Translations under genes and position numbers: made by a program
Part shown: positions 1 through 8,299 of the stretch, piece by piece
Numbering within the stretch: position 1 is the first letter of the stretch
How the letters are laid out: the number at the start of each line of letters is the position of its first letter
Source: Pollutimonas thiosulfatoxidans
Lineage (GTDB): Bacteria; Pseudomonadota; Gammaproteobacteria; Burkholderiales; Burkholderiaceae_B
DNA: 64,000 nucleotides
Direction of reading: 5' to 3'
Assembly (NCBI RefSeq): GCF_004022565.1
Contig: NZ_CP022987.1
Coordinates: 1,240,001-1,304,000, forward strand
Notes under the pieces: model-generated
Told to the model about the DNA's origin: nothing
Seen by the model: only the letters and a program-made list of their open reading frames with translations
Databases searched by the model: none

Positions 1-872
1 CGCAAAATAGAAAAGCGATTGCTGCCCGTCGCTCAGAGCGTCGAGCTCACGTTCGTGACCGTCCGGCCCTTGCTCAAAAATGACGGCAATCTTGTTGACG
101 ACCTCTTCGAATCGGCGACTGACCAGGCTAAGCCTGGGTTTCGTATCGACGACATCATCGTGAAGGCCTGACCAGCGCGCCTGTAAGGCTTCGCCGATCG
201 CAGCAATCGCTGACTCCCCTCGAAAGCTGTCGCCAGACTTTCGGAGGCTTCTTGAACCGCCTCTTGTGCTGAGGAGGACCATTCGATTGCGCGCAGCAGG
301 CGCGCGGCGAGTGCACCGGTCGTTGCCCGAATCTGGGCCGTCGCATCACGGCTGGCGGGTGTGTAATAGAGTTGAATCAGGCCGCGATCCACTGCCGAGA
401 CCGGGTGACGTTTATCTTCGCTTGGATCATCTTCGAGCGTATCAATCCAGAAAAGCTCTTGCGAAACCTCGCCCTCAACGGTCCCGTCGTCTTCCCATCG
501 CGCTTCAAGGCGCAGGCGACAGACCGGCGATTCGTCCGCACGTTCAATCTGCATGTGCCGAAATGACGGCGCGATCGTCTCCGGCGTTGCGGTGCCATCG
601 GCCAGTTCGGGCAATCCGATCAACACGTCGATAAATAGATCCTTGGCTTCGCGGTCGTCGGGGTCGTCCTTTACGCCTAAGTGAAAATCCGAACGCTGTA
701 CAGTGCGCTGCGCCCGCGAGACGCCGAACATTTTTGACAGTGCCTGCAGAAGTGCGGTTTTGCCCGCTGCATTAGGGCCGACAACAGCCGTTATGTTCGG
801 CGAAATAGGAACGGTAATTGGATTAGGACCAAAACAACGGAAGCCCGACAGCGTTATAGATTCGATACGCAC
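1..872 (-). pseudogene. OLD-family AAA ATPase/endonuclease, 5' part, frameshifted and cut by the window edge
   Basis: This is the N-terminal part of an ATP-dependent nuclease-type ATPase of the OLD (overcoming lysogenization defect) family. Translation starts at a GTG at 872 (MRIESITLSGFRCFG) with GGGAG upstream. A Walker A motif GPNAAGKT follows at about residues 33-40. The frame is sound down to about position 226. Beyond that, the reading continues sensibly only in another frame, with residues FRGESAIAAIGEALQ, RRFEEVVNKIAVIFEQGP and the signature-like LSDGQQSLFYF, up to base 1. A single missing base near 221-227 restores continuity. It is therefore either a real frameshift or a sequencing error. 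OLD proteins act alone or with a UvrD-like helicase (class 2 OLD, Gabija); the partner would lie off the left edge and cannot be seen. The family call is fairly sure, the defence role is an inference. Confidence 0.75.
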
Positions 873-1159
873 TTAACCCATCTCCCACGCGCAGTAATAC
901 GGCAGTTTCTAATATAGAAAATCTTTTCGTATCGTAACAGCTCCTATCAAAATCTATCTGCTGGCGACTTGATCACTGACCGCTTTTGGCCGATTGCAGT
1001 CTACGAGCTAAGTCTGAAAGCGGCCCGTTGGCGTGCTCGCTATCAAGAAAGTCTGTATAAACGGTAATCTACTACGGAGCAGCTGCGCTGAGGGCCATCG
1101 GCGTGTTGCTGACTACCCCTCGGTAATATCGATAAACCGCATTGAACAGAGACACCACA

Positions 1160-1870
1160 ATGACCGCCGAACGCCTAGAAGATGTCCGTGTACTAGCTTT
1201 CGATGTGTTCGGCACCGTGGTCGACTGGTGTAGCTCGATCGCCCAAGAAATAGAACAGCTAAACCCAGAAATCGACGGGCGCACATTCGCAAGAGCATGG
1301 CGGGCGGGCTATCAGCCAGCCATGCAGCGAGTCAGGGCTGGCGAATTGCCATGGACACTGATCGACGATCTGCACCGAATGATTCTCGACGACATTCTTA
1401 TGGAGTTTGGGATGTCCGAACTGGACGAATCGCAGAAGCGTCACTTGAATCAGGCTTGGCACCGGCTACAGGCTTGGCCCGATTCGGCGCAAGGGATTGC
1501 GCGTCTGAAAGCGCGCTACATCACCACAACCTTGTCGAACGGCAACATCAATTTGCTGGTCAACATGGCAAAAGCAGCCGGCTTGAACTGGGATTGTGTC
1601 TTATCGGCCGAGGTATTCCACGCGTACAAGCCTGATCCCGCAACCTACCTTGGTGTGGCACGTATTTTTGATGTCAGACCCGATCAAGTCATGCTGGTCG
1701 CGGCACATCAAGATGATCTGGATGCGGCACGACAATGCGGTTTGCTCACCGCGTATATAGAGCGACCCACCGAATTCGGTGCCGACATGCCCAAGGACGT
1801 GAGCCCTCATCCCGCCAACACCCTGCACGCCAGCAGCATCACTGCACTTGCTGACACCCTACTTACCTGA
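1160..1870 (+). CDS. HAD-superfamily hydrolase, haloacid dehalogenase type II-like
   Basis: A 236-residue HAD-fold hydrolase. Motif I is FDVFGTVVDW, with the nucleophilic Asp at about residue 15. Motif II is the Ser of TLSNGN, motif III the Lys of YKPDP, and motif IV VAAHQDDLDAA. The length and motif I fit the type II (L-2-haloacid dehalogenase) branch. The SxN pair before the motif IV Asp in characterised dehalogenases is replaced by A-H here, so dehalogenase activity is uncertain and a phosphatase or other HAD reaction is possible. An upstream in-frame TTG at 1142 would add six residues; the ATG at 1160 is preferred. It is a single gene, divergent from the OLD-like gene and convergent with ppsA. 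The 287 bases from 873 to 1159 hold no gene and no recognised signal. Confidence 0.8.
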   Translation: MTAERLEDVRVLAFDVFGTVVDWCSSIAQEIEQLNPEIDGRTFARAWRAGYQPAMQRVRAGELPWTLIDDLHRMILDDILMEFGMSELDESQKRHLNQAWHRLQAWPDSAQGIARLKARYITTTLSNGNINLLVNMAKAAGLNWDCVLSAEVFHAYKPDPATYLGVARIFDVRPDQVMLVAAHQDDLDAARQCGLLTAYIERPTEFGADMPKDVSPHPANTLHASSITALADTLLT

Positions 1871-2226
1871 CGACAGCTCTCTCAACTCATGGCCGCTTCG
1901 TGCCCTACTTTCGCCCAAGTTACGGCCAGCACTACATACGCCGGCCAGCACACGGTTCAATGACTACGAACCCGCGTCGCCGTGGGGTAGCCCCGCATTG
2001 GGCGTTTTAGGTCACGCCTTGCGTCAGCGCTGGCGCGGGGAGGCAAGCCTGCGGCTGCCCGAGCAACGCGGGTGTCCGGGCACGCCCGGACGTTGCGAGT
2101 TCCGCAGGCGCCCCGCGACGGCGCTGACGCAAGGTCTGCCGAGGCGCAGCCGCGGCCGTGACCGGCTAGCCCAAAGCGGGGCTACCCCACGGCGACGCGC
2201 GCCCTAAGCAAACGTGCTGACCAAAC
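1871..2226. other. Gene-free gap between convergent HAD and ppsA genes
   Basis: These 356 bases contain no credible gene. The open frame 1848-2207 is arginine- and proline-rich and arises from the GC-rich palindrome that fills the right two thirds of the gap. The first 100 bases show only a short direct repeat GGCCAGCAC (1933 and 1944 region). The 10-mer CTAAGCAAAC lies just beyond the palindrome at 2204-2213 and recurs upstream of ppsA. Confidence 0.7.
1973..2199. repeat. Long nested palindrome (about 227 nt)
   Basis: Outer arms 1973-2003 and 2169-2199 are complementary over 30 of 31 positions. Going inward, further matching pairs are 2010-2016 with 2157-2163, 2017-2030 with 2121-2134 (14/14), 2034-2040 with 2111-2117, 2047-2054 with 2102-2109, 2063-2068 with 2091-2096, and an apical hairpin 2074-2081 with 2084-2091. 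The right arm carries an extra small hairpin near 2136-2149. The whole would fold as one long branched stem in RNA or extrude as a cruciform in DNA. It lies between two convergent genes, so it could end transcription from both sides, but it is far larger than an ordinary terminator. The structure is directly visible; its function and any mobility are unknown. Confidence 0.85.
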
Positions 2227-4593
2227 CTACTTAACCGCCAGCCGCTGCCAAGTATCCACAACCGTATCCGGATTCAGCGACATCGACAATATCCCCTGAT
2301 CCCGCAGCCATTCCGCCAGGTCCGGATGATCGCTGGGGCCTTGACCGCAAATGCCCACATACTTCCCGGCATCCAGGCAAGCCTTGATTGCACGGCTAAG
2401 CATGAACTTCACAGCCTCGTCGCGCTCATCAAAGTCGGCCGCCAGCAACTCCATGCCAGAATCCCGATCCAGCCCAAGAGTCAGCTGCGTCATATCGTTG
2501 GACCCAATCGAGAACCCGTCGAAATACTGCAAGAACTCTTCAGCCAGAATGGCATTGGACGGCACTTCGCACATCATGATCAGGCGCAGGCCATTCTCGC
2601 CGCGCGCCAAGCCATTGCGTGCCAACAGATCCACAACCTTCGCCGCCTGCGGCAAGGTCCGCACAAATGGCACCATGATCTCGACATTCGTCAAACCCAT
2701 GTCGTCGCGCACCTTCTTCAGTGCTTCGCATTCCATGCGGAAGCACTCTTCGAAGTCCGCCGAAAGATAGCGCGACGCGCCCCGGAAGCCCAGCATCGGG
2801 TTCTCTTCCTCGGGCTCGTAGCGCGACCCACCCACCAGCTTGCGGTATTCGTTGGACTTAAAGTCAGACAGACGCACAATGACCGGCTTGGGATAGAAAG
2901 CTGCAGCCAAGGTGCCTATGCCTTCGGCCAGCTTCTCTACAAAGAAGGCACGTGGGCTGGCATAGCCCCGGGCCGCAGACTCTACCGCCTGCTTCAGTTC
3001 TGTATCCACATTCGGATAATCCAGAACCGCCTTCGGGTGCACATTAATGTTGTTGTTGATGATGAACTCCAGGCGTGCCAGGCCCACACCATCATTCGGG
3101 ATCTGCGAGAAGTCGAAGGCCAATTGCGGGTTGCCGACGTTCATCATCACCTTGAGGCCGATGTCAGGCATTTCGCCCCAGCGCACCTCCTCGATCTCGG
3201 TTTCCAGCAAGCCGTCGTAAATGCGGCCCTCGTCGCCTTCGGCGCACGATACTGTCACTTCGCGGCCATCGGCCAGCACGTCTGTGGCATTGGCGCAGCC
3301 CACAACGGCCGGGATGCCCAGTTCGCGCGCAATGATGGCAGCGTGGCAGGTGCGACCGCCGCGGTTGGTAACGATGGCGGATGCCAGTTTCATGACGGGC
3401 TCCCAGTTGGGGTCCGTCATGTCGGTGACCAGGATGTCGCCTGCCCGCACCTGGTCCATCTGCGAAACATCAGCAACGATGCGCACTTTGCCCGAGCCTA
3501 TCTTCTGGCCGATAGCGCGGCCGGTGACCAGGATTTCACCGGTGGCTTTCAGGCGATAGCGCTCCTGGACGTCTTGATGGCCTTGTTGCGATTTAACGGT
3601 TTCGGGGCGTGCCTGCAAAATATAAATCTTGCCGTCCAGCCCGTCACGGCCCCATTCAATGTCCATGGGGCGCTTGTAGTGCTCTTCGATAATGACGGCG
3701 TAGCGCGCCAACTCGATGACCTCTTCATCCGTCAAGGAATAGCGATTGCGCTCGGACACCGGTACATCGACCGTGCACACAGCATGGCCGGATGCCTTCT
3801 GGGCGTCGAACTCCATCTTGATAAGCTTGGAGCCTATGCGTCGGCTGATGATGGGGTAATGGCCCGATGCCAGGGTGGGCTTGAATACATAGAACTCGTC
3901 GGGGTTGACCGCGCCTTGCACCACCGTTTCGCCCAGGCCGTAAGACGAGGTAATGAACACAACGTCGTTAAAGCCCGACTCCGTATCCAGGGTGAACATG
4001 ACGCCTGCGCTGCCGCGGTCCGAGCGCACCATGCGTTGCACGCCTGCGGACAAGGCCACGTCGGCATGGGCATAGCCGCGGTGCACGCGGTAAGAGATCG
4101 CCCGGTCGTTATACAAGGAGGCGAACACATGGCGGATTTTCTCCAGCACATCGTCGATGCCGACGACGTTCAGGAAGGTTTCCTGTTGTCCTGCAAAAGA
4201 GGCATCAGGCAAGTCTTCGGCTGTGGCCGACGAGCGCACGGCAAAGCAGCCCTTGCCGTCGGCGTCAAGCTCGGCAAAAGCGCCGCGTACGGCTTGTTCG
4301 AAGTCATCCGGAAACGGCGTCTCGATGATCCACTGGCGTATTTCGGTACCGGCGTTTGCCAGTTCGCGTACGTCTTCAGAATCGAGGCGCTCGAGGCGGT
4401 CAGCGATGCGCTGATCAAGATGGGTGGCTTTCAGGAAATTGCGAAACGCGTCGGCTGTGGTCGCAAACCCGCCCGGAACCCGGACGCCTGCGCCTGCCAA
4501 CTGACTGATCATTTCACCTAATGATGCGTTCTTACCCCCTACCGAGTCGATGTCCGTCATGCGGAGCTGCTCGAAAGACACTACATAAGACAT
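2227..4593 (-). CDS. ppsA: Phosphoenolpyruvate synthase
   Basis: PpsA (pyruvate, water dikinase) converts pyruvate and ATP to PEP, AMP and phosphate for gluconeogenesis in the cytoplasm. The 788 residues match the family length. The N-terminal ATP-grasp part includes GGKNASLGEM and RSSATAEDLPDASFAGQQET; the swivelling phosphohistidine domain has TNRGGRTCHAAI with His417; the C-terminal PEP/pyruvate barrel has SIGSNDMTQL and the catalytic-Cys motif GICGQGPSDHP. Start at 4593 is chosen because MSYVVSFEQL begins the conserved region and AAGGTGAC lies just upstream; an ORF extension to 4692 is not conserved-looking. The gene is divergent from its own regulator ppsR, an arrangement usual in proteobacteria. 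The intervening 187 bp carry an inverted repeat that may be regulatory. Confidence 0.97.
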   Translation of the reverse strand: MSYVVSFEQLRMTDIDSVGGKNASLGEMISQLAGAGVRVPGGFATTADAFRNFLKATHLDQRIADRLERLDSEDVRELANAGTEIRQWIIETPFPDDFEQAVRGAFAELDADGKGCFAVRSSATAEDLPDASFAGQQETFLNVVGIDDVLEKIRHVFASLYNDRAISYRVHRGYAHADVALSAGVQRMVRSDRGSAGVMFTLDTESGFNDVVFITSSYGLGETVVQGAVNPDEFYVFKPTLASGHYPIISRRIGSKLIKMEFDAQKASGHAVCTVDVPVSERNRYSLTDEEVIELARYAVIIEEHYKRPMDIEWGRDGLDGKIYILQARPETVKSQQGHQDVQERYRLKATGEILVTGRAIGQKIGSGKVRIVADVSQMDQVRAGDILVTDMTDPNWEPVMKLASAIVTNRGGRTCHAAIIARELGIPAVVGCANATDVLADGREVTVSCAEGDEGRIYDGLLETEIEEVRWGEMPDIGLKVMMNVGNPQLAFDFSQIPNDGVGLARLEFIINNNINVHPKAVLDYPNVDTELKQAVESAARGYASPRAFFVEKLAEGIGTLAAAFYPKPVIVRLSDFKSNEYRKLVGGSRYEPEEENPMLGFRGASRYLSADFEECFRMECEALKKVRDDMGLTNVEIMVPFVRTLPQAAKVVDLLARNGLARGENGLRLIMMCEVPSNAILAEEFLQYFDGFSIGSNDMTQLTLGLDRDSGMELLAADFDERDEAVKFMLSRAIKACLDAGKYVGICGQGPSDHPDLAEWLRDQGILSMSLNPDTVVDTWQRLAVK

Positions 4594-4625
4594 AAAGTCA
4601 CCTTTAACTATATAAAAGAAAGCTT

Positions 4626-4694
4626 GTTTGCTTAGCGCACCGGGGTGGCAGGCGGCCCACTGTATGGCCGCGCTACCGGGTGTACTAAGCAAAC
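4626..4694. promoter_or_regulatory. Imperfect inverted repeat in the ppsA-ppsR divergent region
   Basis: GTTTGCTTAG (4626-4635) is repeated in inverted form as CTAAGCAAAC (4685-4694); the arms extend with mismatches through CGCACCGGG and CCGGGTGTA. A smaller inverted repeat ACCGTTTCTACGGT lies at 4741-4754, just before ppsR. These are candidate operators or a leader hairpin for either gene. No matching regulator is recognised. Confidence 0.4.
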
Positions 4695-4780
4695 CAGCCT
4701 TGCTTGCTGGCTAGGTGACTGTTAACCTTTCGCGGATTGTACCGTTTCTACGGTCCTGCGGAATTACTGAGTTTTACTTC

Positions 4781-5614
4781 ATGCCCACCACTCTTATCGA
4801 ACGTACCGTGTTTGTCGTGTCCGACAGCACGGGCATTACCGCTGAAACCTTCAGCAATTCGGTGTTGTCCCAATTCGAGCAAGTTAAATTCGAAGCCATC
4901 CGAATACCCTTTATCGACAGCCCCGAAAAGGCTGCCAACGCTGCACGGCGCATCAATCGCTGCGCTGAAGAGCAAAACGAGCCGCCCCTGGTGTTCAGCA
5001 CCCTGGTGGACCCTCAGGTGGCGCAGACCATACGCGACGCGAACTGCACCTTCCTGGATCTTTTCGGCACCTTTGTGCAGCATATCGAGACGGCACTGGG
5101 CATGAAATCCAGCCATTCAGTCGGCCGATCGCACATGGGCGGTTTGTCCAAGCAGTACGCCAATCGGATAGAAGCCATCAACTTCAGCCTGGCACACGAC
5201 GACGGACAATTCATCCATGGGCTGGAGCAGGCCGACGTGATCCTGGTGGGCGTGTCGCGCTGTGGCAAGACACCAACCAGCCTTTACCTTGCCATGCAGT
5301 ACGCCGTGAAGGCGGCCAATTTTCCGCTGATTCCCGAAGACTTCGATCGCGGTTCGCTGCCCGCCACGCTGGCGCCCTACCGGAATAAATTGTTCGGGCT
5401 GTCCATCCAGCCGGCGCGGCTTGCCGAGGTGCGTAACGAGCGCCGCCCCAACAGCCAGTATTCATCGCTGAAACAATGCCGCCACGAGGTCGCCGAAGCC
5501 GAGCGCCTGATGCGGATGGAGAACATTCCCTGGCTATCGACGACAACAAAATCGATCGAAGAAATCTCCACCAAGGTGCTGGACGAGGTCGGTCTGGACC
5601 GGCGTATTTACTAA
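4781..5614 (+). CDS. ppsR: PEP synthase regulatory protein (bifunctional kinase/pyrophosphorylase, DUF299)
   Basis: PpsR inactivates PEP synthase by ADP-dependent phosphorylation of a threonine next to the catalytic histidine and reactivates it by phosphate-dependent removal. The 277 residues match the family length. Seen in the sequence: the N-terminal VFVVSDSTGITAETF motif of DUF299, and the P-loop GVSRCGKTPTS at about residues 154-164. The start at 4781 places MPTTLIERT directly before the conserved motif; an in-frame ATG at 4715 lies in the ppsA regulatory region. It is divergent from its target ppsA. Downstream, 5615-5639 separates it from a convergent gene and contains a short GCCGGC-based hairpin. 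Confidence 0.95.
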   Translation: MPTTLIERTVFVVSDSTGITAETFSNSVLSQFEQVKFEAIRIPFIDSPEKAANAARRINRCAEEQNEPPLVFSTLVDPQVAQTIRDANCTFLDLFGTFVQHIETALGMKSSHSVGRSHMGGLSKQYANRIEAINFSLAHDDGQFIHGLEQADVILVGVSRCGKTPTSLYLAMQYAVKAANFPLIPEDFDRGSLPATLAPYRNKLFGLSIQPARLAEVRNERRPNSQYSSLKQCRHEVAEAERLMRMENIPWLSTTTKSIEEISTKVLDEVGLDRRIY

Positions 5615-5639
5615 GCCGGCACGCTGGCCGGCATATCGG

Positions 5640-6446
5640 CTAGCTGGTGCCCGCGTGCTGACGGCGCTGTTCAAACAGACAGACCGCCGCCGCGGCCGCC
5701 ACATTCAAGGACTCAACATTGGCTGCCTGCGGAATAAATACGCGCCTGTCCGCCTTGGCGAGCAAGCTGGCGGCCACCCCCTGCCCTTCGTTGCCCACCA
5801 CCCACGCGCACGCTGCAGGCAAAGGTTTGCCATAAAGCGATTCGGCATCCACCAGGCTGGTTGCGACCAGCGGGACCGCCAGCCGCTCGACCACAGCCAG
5901 TAAATCCACATGCTCGTAGACCGTCATGACAAAGTGGGCGCCTTGTGCGCTGCGCAACACCTTGGCTGACCAGGCGTGAGCACATGCCGTCGACAAATAG
6001 GCGTGACGGACACCTGCCGCAGCTGCGGTGCGCAGCAGAGTCCCGACATTGCCCGGATCCTGGACGCGATCCAGCCAGATGCACAGGTGATCAATACGGT
6101 CCGGCACTGCGGGCGCAGGCGCCCTGACCAGAAAATAGACGCCCTGCCCGTGCTCCACCTGCGACAAGCCCTTGGCCAAACGCGGCTCGCAACTGTGGCA
6201 CACGGCAGCGTAAAGTTCAGTTGCCAGTTGCTCAAGCTCGGGATCGCGTTCCAGTCGCTCGGCATCGAACAGCGCGACCAGTGGCTGACCGCCATATTGC
6301 AGCCAGGCCTGGCAGAGATGGATGCCTTCCAAAAGGACAGATGGACCAACCGTGGAGGGGTCGGCATCTTGCATGTCGCGCTTGCCGGCGGCAATACGCA
6401 TCAGGCGCTTGTACAGGGGATTGTCTCGAGAGCTGATATGTTTCAT
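5640..6446 (-). CDS. TrmH/SpoU-family RNA 2'-O-methyltransferase
   Basis: A 268-residue SPOUT methyltransferase that should use SAM to methylate a ribose 2'-OH of rRNA or tRNA. The N-terminal substrate-binding part begins MKHISSRDNPLYKRL. The C-terminal trefoil-knot catalytic domain shows motif 1 DRVQDPGNVGTLLRTA, motif 2 WVVGNEGQG and motif 3 IPQAANVESLNVAAAAA. Start at 6446 is chosen because the conserved sequence begins there. It is the last gene of the leftward lpx-rnhB block, 43 bp after rnhB. The exact RNA target cannot be read from the sequence. Confidence 0.88.
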   Translation of the reverse strand: MKHISSRDNPLYKRLMRIAAGKRDMQDADPSTVGPSVLLEGIHLCQAWLQYGGQPLVALFDAERLERDPELEQLATELYAAVCHSCEPRLAKGLSQVEHGQGVYFLVRAPAPAVPDRIDHLCIWLDRVQDPGNVGTLLRTAAAAGVRHAYLSTACAHAWSAKVLRSAQGAHFVMTVYEHVDLLAVVERLAVPLVATSLVDAESLYGKPLPAACAWVVGNEGQGVAASLLAKADRRVFIPQAANVESLNVAAAAAVCLFEQRRQHAGTS

Positions 6447-6489
6447 GGCTGGACCAGCATACCCGACGCCGAAGGGCTCAGGCACAGCC

Positions 6490-7095
6490 CTACAGGCCCA
6501 GCATGCGCCGCACGGGCGCGAAGCTGCGTCGGTGCGCCGGGCACGGACCGTGGGTGTCCAGCATGGTCAGGTGCAGGCTGGTCCCATAACCCTTATGTTG
6601 ATCGAAGGCATAGGCGGGATAGGCATCGTGCAGGATCAGGCAATCGGCATCGCGGGCCGTCTTGGCCAGGATAGAGGCAGCCGATATCGCTTCCACCAGG
6701 GCGTCGCCGCCTATGACTGCTTCAGTCAGGCAGGACAAGCCTCGCGGCATGCAATTGCCATCGATCAAGGCCCTGTCCGGCTGCATGCTCAAACCTTCAC
6801 AGGCGCGACGCATCGCCAGCATGGTGGCCTGCAGGATGTTCAGTTCGTCGATCTCTTGAACCGTGGCACTGGCTATGCTCCATGCCAATGCCTGTTCGCG
6901 GATCTGCATGCTCAATTCCTCGCGGCGCGAGGCTGTGAGTTTTTTGGAATCGTCCAGCCCTTCGATGGGTCGGGACGGGTCCAGGATGACGGCAGCGGCA
7001 AAGACCGGGCCGGCCAGCGGGCCACGGCCTGCCTCGTCGATGCCGGCCACACGCAGGCCCGAGAAGTCGCCAAGGCTGAACAGATCAGGCTGCAT
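6490..7095 (-). CDS. rnhB: Ribonuclease HII
   Basis: RNase HII removes ribonucleotides and RNA primers from RNA-DNA hybrids. The 201 residues are typical. Seen: AGIDEAGRGPLAGPV with the first acidic pair, LDDSKKL, the ALIDGN acidic site, and the C-terminal DQHKGYGTSLHL motif. The start at 7095 (MQPDLFSLG) overlaps the end of lpxB by 11 nt, implying translational coupling. A longer in-frame reading to 7194 lies entirely within lpxB and is not used. lpxB-rnhB adjacency is standard in proteobacteria. Confidence 0.95.
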   Translation of the reverse strand: MQPDLFSLGDFSGLRVAGIDEAGRGPLAGPVFAAAVILDPSRPIEGLDDSKKLTASRREELSMQIREQALAWSIASATVQEIDELNILQATMLAMRRACEGLSMQPDRALIDGNCMPRGLSCLTEAVIGGDALVEAISAASILAKTARDADCLILHDAYPAYAFDQHKGYGTSLHLTMLDTHGPCPAHRRSFAPVRRMLGL

Positions 7096-8299
7096 GGCCA
7101 AGCTGCTCGATGATGGCGCGGGTTGCCAGCGCGGGGGTATCGCGATGCAGGCTTTGATGTATGTCGGTAAAGCGGGCCAGCAACTGCTCGACATAAGCCT
7201 GGTCCGTCAGGGCCTTCCAGGTGGCTTGTGCTAACGCTTGCGGGCTGGCCTCGTCCTGAAGCAGCTCGGGCACGACGAAGTCGCGTGCCAGCACGTTGGG
7301 AAGACCGACCCAGGGCACATAGGGCCGGGCCTGGCCAGATTTCCATTCCATCATGCGTTTCATCATGGGCGAGAGCACGTAAGAGATCACCATGGGCCGC
7401 TTGAACAGGGCGGCTTCCAGCGTGGCGGTGCCACTGGCCACCAGCACGGCGTCAGCCGCTTCCATCGCGTTCCATGCGGCCGGGCGGCTATCGTAGGCTG
7501 CCTGATTGGTCGGCACGTCGGCAGCGATCGCCGATGGCTTTTCTATGATACGGCAGTTCAGCACCGGAAACTGCGCCAGCAAGGATTCGAATTCTTTCCG
7601 ACGCTCAGTGTTGACCATGGGCACCACGACCTGCAAGGCGGGGTCTTGCCGCTGCAGGATTTGCACAGCCTGCAGGAAGCGCGGTGCGAGCCACTTGATC
7701 TCGGAGGCCCGGCTGCCCGGCATCAGGGCCAGCACGCGCGCATCCGGGGCTATGCCCAGGTAGCGCCGCGCCGCCGCTCTGTCGGGCGCCATCGGGATGA
7801 CCTCCGCCAGCGGGTGTCCCACATAAGTAACCGGAACGCCCTCTTTCTTATAGAGTTCTTCTTCAAACGGAAACAGCACCAGCATGTGGGATACGGATTC
7901 GCGTATCTTGTGGATGCGCTCATAGCGCCAGGCCCAGATCGAGGGTCCCACAAAATGTACCGTTGGCACGCCAGCCTGCTTAAGCTGATGTTCAAGGCGT
8001 AGATTGAAGTCAGGGGCGTCGATGCCCACGAACACATCCGGCTTGTTGGCCAGCCAGCGTTTCTTGACATCGAAATAGGTGTTCAACAGGCTGGGCAGTC
8101 GCTTGAAGGCATCGACGTAGCCAAAGACCGACAAGGCGTTCATGGGATGCCACATGTCGAAGCCCTGCGCCTGCATGGCGGGCCCGCCTATGCCTTCGCT
8201 GCGCTGCTGCGGATCATGGCGTGCAATGCCGCCCAGTACACGCGCCGCCAGCAAGTCGCCCGAAGGTTCGCCCGCGACCATGCCGACGTGCAGCGTCAT
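7085..8299 (-). CDS. lpxB: Lipid-A-disaccharide synthase
   Basis: LpxB condenses UDP-2,3-diacylglucosamine with lipid X to form the lipid A disaccharide at the inner face of the membrane. The 404-residue protein starts MTLHVGMVAGEPSGD, with the family motif AGEPSGDLLAARV, and contains GIDAPDFNLRLE, FVGPSIWAWR and YVGHPLAEVIP blocks typical of this GT-B enzyme. The C-terminal segment has LVASGTATLEAAL and PWVGLPN. The start overlaps the lpxA stop by 4 nt (ATGA). It is part of the fabZ-lpxA-lpxB-rnhB run. Confidence 0.97.
   Translation of the reverse strand: MTLHVGMVAGEPSGDLLAARVLGGIARHDPQQRSEGIGGPAMQAQGFDMWHPMNALSVFGYVDAFKRLPSLLNTYFDVKKRWLANKPDVFVGIDAPDFNLRLEHQLKQAGVPTVHFVGPSIWAWRYERIHKIRESVSHMLVLFPFEEELYKKEGVPVTYVGHPLAEVIPMAPDRAAARRYLGIAPDARVLALMPGSRASEIKWLAPRFLQAVQILQRQDPALQVVVPMVNTERRKEFESLLAQFPVLNCRIIEKPSAIAADVPTNQAAYDSRPAAWNAMEAADAVLVASGTATLEAALFKRPMVISYVLSPMMKRMMEWKSGQARPYVPWVGLPNVLARDFVVPELLQDEASPQALAQATWKALTDQAYVEQLLARFTDIHQSLHRDTPALATRAIIEQLGHAA

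Noticed and set aside
1848..2207. 119-residue plus-strand open frame in the convergent gap
   Set aside because: It starts inside the HAD gene and is produced by the GC-rich palindrome; composition is unlike a protein.
2326..4521. 731-residue plus-strand open frame
   Set aside because: It is antisense to ppsA, rich in His, Gln and Ala with no motif, and arises from the high GC3 of the real gene.
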